Assembly (NCBI GenBank): GCA_015067385.1
Contig: SVMP01000047.1
Location: forward strand, 1-13,248
Direction: 5' to 3'
From: Oscillospiraceae bacterium
GTDB lineage: Bacteria > Bacillota > Clostridia > Oscillospirales > UBA644
DNA: 13,248 nucleotides
Shown here: positions 11,968 to 13,248 of the stretch, piece by piece
Layout of the letters: each line of letters opens with the position of its first letter
How positions within the stretch are numbered: position 1 is the first letter of the stretch
Notes under the pieces: generated by a model
What the model was told of the DNA's origin: nothing
Seen by the model: only the letters and a program-made list of their open reading frames with translations
The model's database searches: none
Translations under genes and position numbers: made by a program

Positions 11968-13248
11968 TTAATAGTCCAGATTGATCGCATATTTTGCGTT
12001 TTCTTCGATATATTCACGTCTCGGCTCAACCTGTTCGCCCATAAGTATCGTAAATATTCTGTCAGCCGCAGCTGCGTCTTCAAGCTCGATTCTGCGGAGC
12101 GTGCGTTTTTCGGGGTCCATTGTCGTTTCCCAAAGCTCCTGCGGGTTCATTTCACCGAGACCTTTGAATCGTGAAATGTCTATTTTAACATTCGGGTTGC
12201 CGCCGCGCATCTCGTTGCTTATCATATCTCTTTCTTCATCGCTGTACGCAACTCTCGTTGTCTTGCCTCTCGAAAGCTTATAAAGAGGCGGAACAGCGGA
12301 ATAAACGTATCCCTGTTCGATAAGCGGACGCATGAATCTGAAGAAGAACGTCAAAAGAAGCGTTCTGATATGCGCACCGTCAACGTCGGCATCGGCCATG
12401 ATGATTATTTTATGATAACGGAGCTTTTCTTCGTTGAAATCGTCGCCTATGCCTGCACCGAGAGCCGTTATAACGGGAGAAAGCTTGTCGTTGCCGTAAA
12501 TTTTATCAGCTCTCGCTTTTTCTACGTTTAACATCTTACCCCAAAGAGGCAGGATAGCCTGAAAACGTGAGTCACGTCCCTGCGTTGCAGAACCGCCCGC
12601 AGAGTCACCCTCTACGATGTAGATCTCGGTCAATGCCGGATCTCTTTCGTTGCAGTCACGAAGCTTATCGGGCATCTGACCGGAATCGAGCGCGGAATTT
12701 CTTCTTGTTTCTTCTCTTGCTTTACGTGCGGCTTCACGTCCTCGCTGAGCAAGAACGGCTTTATTGATTATCGCCTTTGCAACAGACGGATTTTCCTCTA
12801 AAAATACGGATAATTTCGAGCTTACAAGGCTGCTTACAACGCCTCGCATCTCGGAGTTTCCGAGCTTCGTTTTTGTCTGACCCTCAAACTGAGGCTCTGT
12901 TAATTTAACGCTGATAACCGCAGTCAAGCCCTCTCGGACATCTTCGCCCGAAAGATTATCGTCTTTATCTTTTAACAGCTTGTATTTTCTCGCATAATCG
13001 TTAAGCACGCTCGTAAGCGCAGCCTTGAAACCGACGTCATGCGTACCGCCGTCGATGGTTCTGATATTGTTTGCGTAAGAGTAAAGACGTTCTTTATACG
13101 AATCGTTATACTGCAGCGCTACTTCTGCGGAATTTTCATCGTTATCCTGAGAAATATAGATTATCTCGTGAAGACCTTCGCACTGATATGATTCGTTGAG
13201 ATATTCAACGTATGTCTTGATACCGCCCTCGAAAAGAAGGTCGTGAAC
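11968..13248 (-). CDS. gyrB: DNA gyrase subunit B, C-terminal part (5' end outside window)
   Basis: The frame is open to the right edge; the first 80 visible codons (13248-13009) continue upstream of the apparent V/M start at 13008, so 426 codons are present and about 200-220 N-terminal residues (most of the ATPase domain) are missing. Seen in order: GGTHDVGFKAALT, the NLSGEDVREGLTAVISVKL segment, QTKTKLGNSE with the ATP-contacting lysine, TOPRIM signature EGDSAGGSA (metal site), PLWGKMLNVEKARADK, DADVDGAHIRTLLLTFFFRF, FKGLGEMNPQELWETTMDP and the standard ending ENAKYAINLDY. It ends in TAA with gyrA starting 13 bases further on. One residue to note is W (codon 12541-12543) in PLWGK, where E. 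coli has K447 and many Firmicutes have R. It is GyrB rather than ParE by its pairing with a GyrA-box-bearing GyrA. Confidence 0.98.
   Translation of the reverse strand, partial: VHDLLFEGGIKTYVEYLNESYQCEGLHEIIYISQDNDENSAEVALQYNDSYKERLYSYANNIRTIDGGTHDVGFKAALTSVLNDYARKYKLLKDKDDNLSGEDVREGLTAVISVKLTEPQFEGQTKTKLGNSEMRGVVSSLVSSKLSVFLEENPSVAKAIINKAVLAQRGREAARKAREETRRNSALDSGQMPDKLRDCNERDPALTEIYIVEGDSAGGSATQGRDSRFQAILPLWGKMLNVEKARADKIYGNDKLSPVITALGAGIGDDFNEEKLRYHKIIIMADADVDGAHIRTLLLTFFFRFMRPLIEQGYVYSAVPPLYKLSRGKTTRVAYSDEERDMISNEMRGGNPNVKIDISRFKGLGEMNPQELWETTMDPEKRTLRRIELEDAAAADRIFTILMGEQVEPRREYIEENAKYAINLDY

Overview
The window reads as chromosomal DNA of an anaerobic Firmicute of class Clostridia, most likely a gut Oscillospirales/Ruminococcaceae-type organism. 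This is inferred from moderate GC, AGGAGG-type ribosome binding sites, a PPi-type phosphofructokinase in place of the ATP type, a homodimeric glycyl-tRNA synthetase, and the style of GyrA/GyrB. Nearly all of it is housekeeping sequence. I see no phage, IS, CRISPR, toxin-antitoxin or defence genes.

Layout, left arm (+ strand): the 3' end of an SPL-like radical SAM gene (to 614); a 190-base gap holding a chain of mini-hairpins (628-756); a fumarylacetoacetate-hydrolase-family enzyme (806-1573); a ten-repeat WG lipoprotein (1592-2725); an A-rich 78-residue orphan (2780-3016) overlapping mnmG; mnmG (3009-4931), trmB (4941-5558), a DedA-family membrane protein (5574-6215) and a PPi-type phosphofructokinase (6219-7475). 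Gaps from mnmG to the kinase are 3-15 bases, so these four probably form one transcript. MnmG and TrmB both modify tRNA.

Right arm (- strand): gyrB (5' end outside the window), gyrA (GTG start, 13 bases after gyrB) and glyQS (57 bases after gyrA), a compact rightmost-to-leftmost transcription unit that converges on the left arm.

Centre: 7476-7936 is a 461-base convergent non-coding region and the most interesting part. It holds a hairpin across the kinase stop codon, a 20-base-period array in which a constant 9-mer (AGCTAAATT) alternates with a different small palindrome each time, a 16-bp hairpin, a near-consensus sigma-A promoter aimed at a terminator about 110 bases away (candidate small RNA), a second hairpin with AT arms, and one more unit of the same 9-mer/palindrome family on the opposite strand just after the glyQS stop. 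A second array with a different constant 9-mer (GCGATATAT) but the same design follows the radical SAM stop codon. All three repeat tracts begin 2-13 bases after a stop codon. This modular 3'-UTR hairpin family is the best candidate for something under-described; its function is not visible from the sequence.
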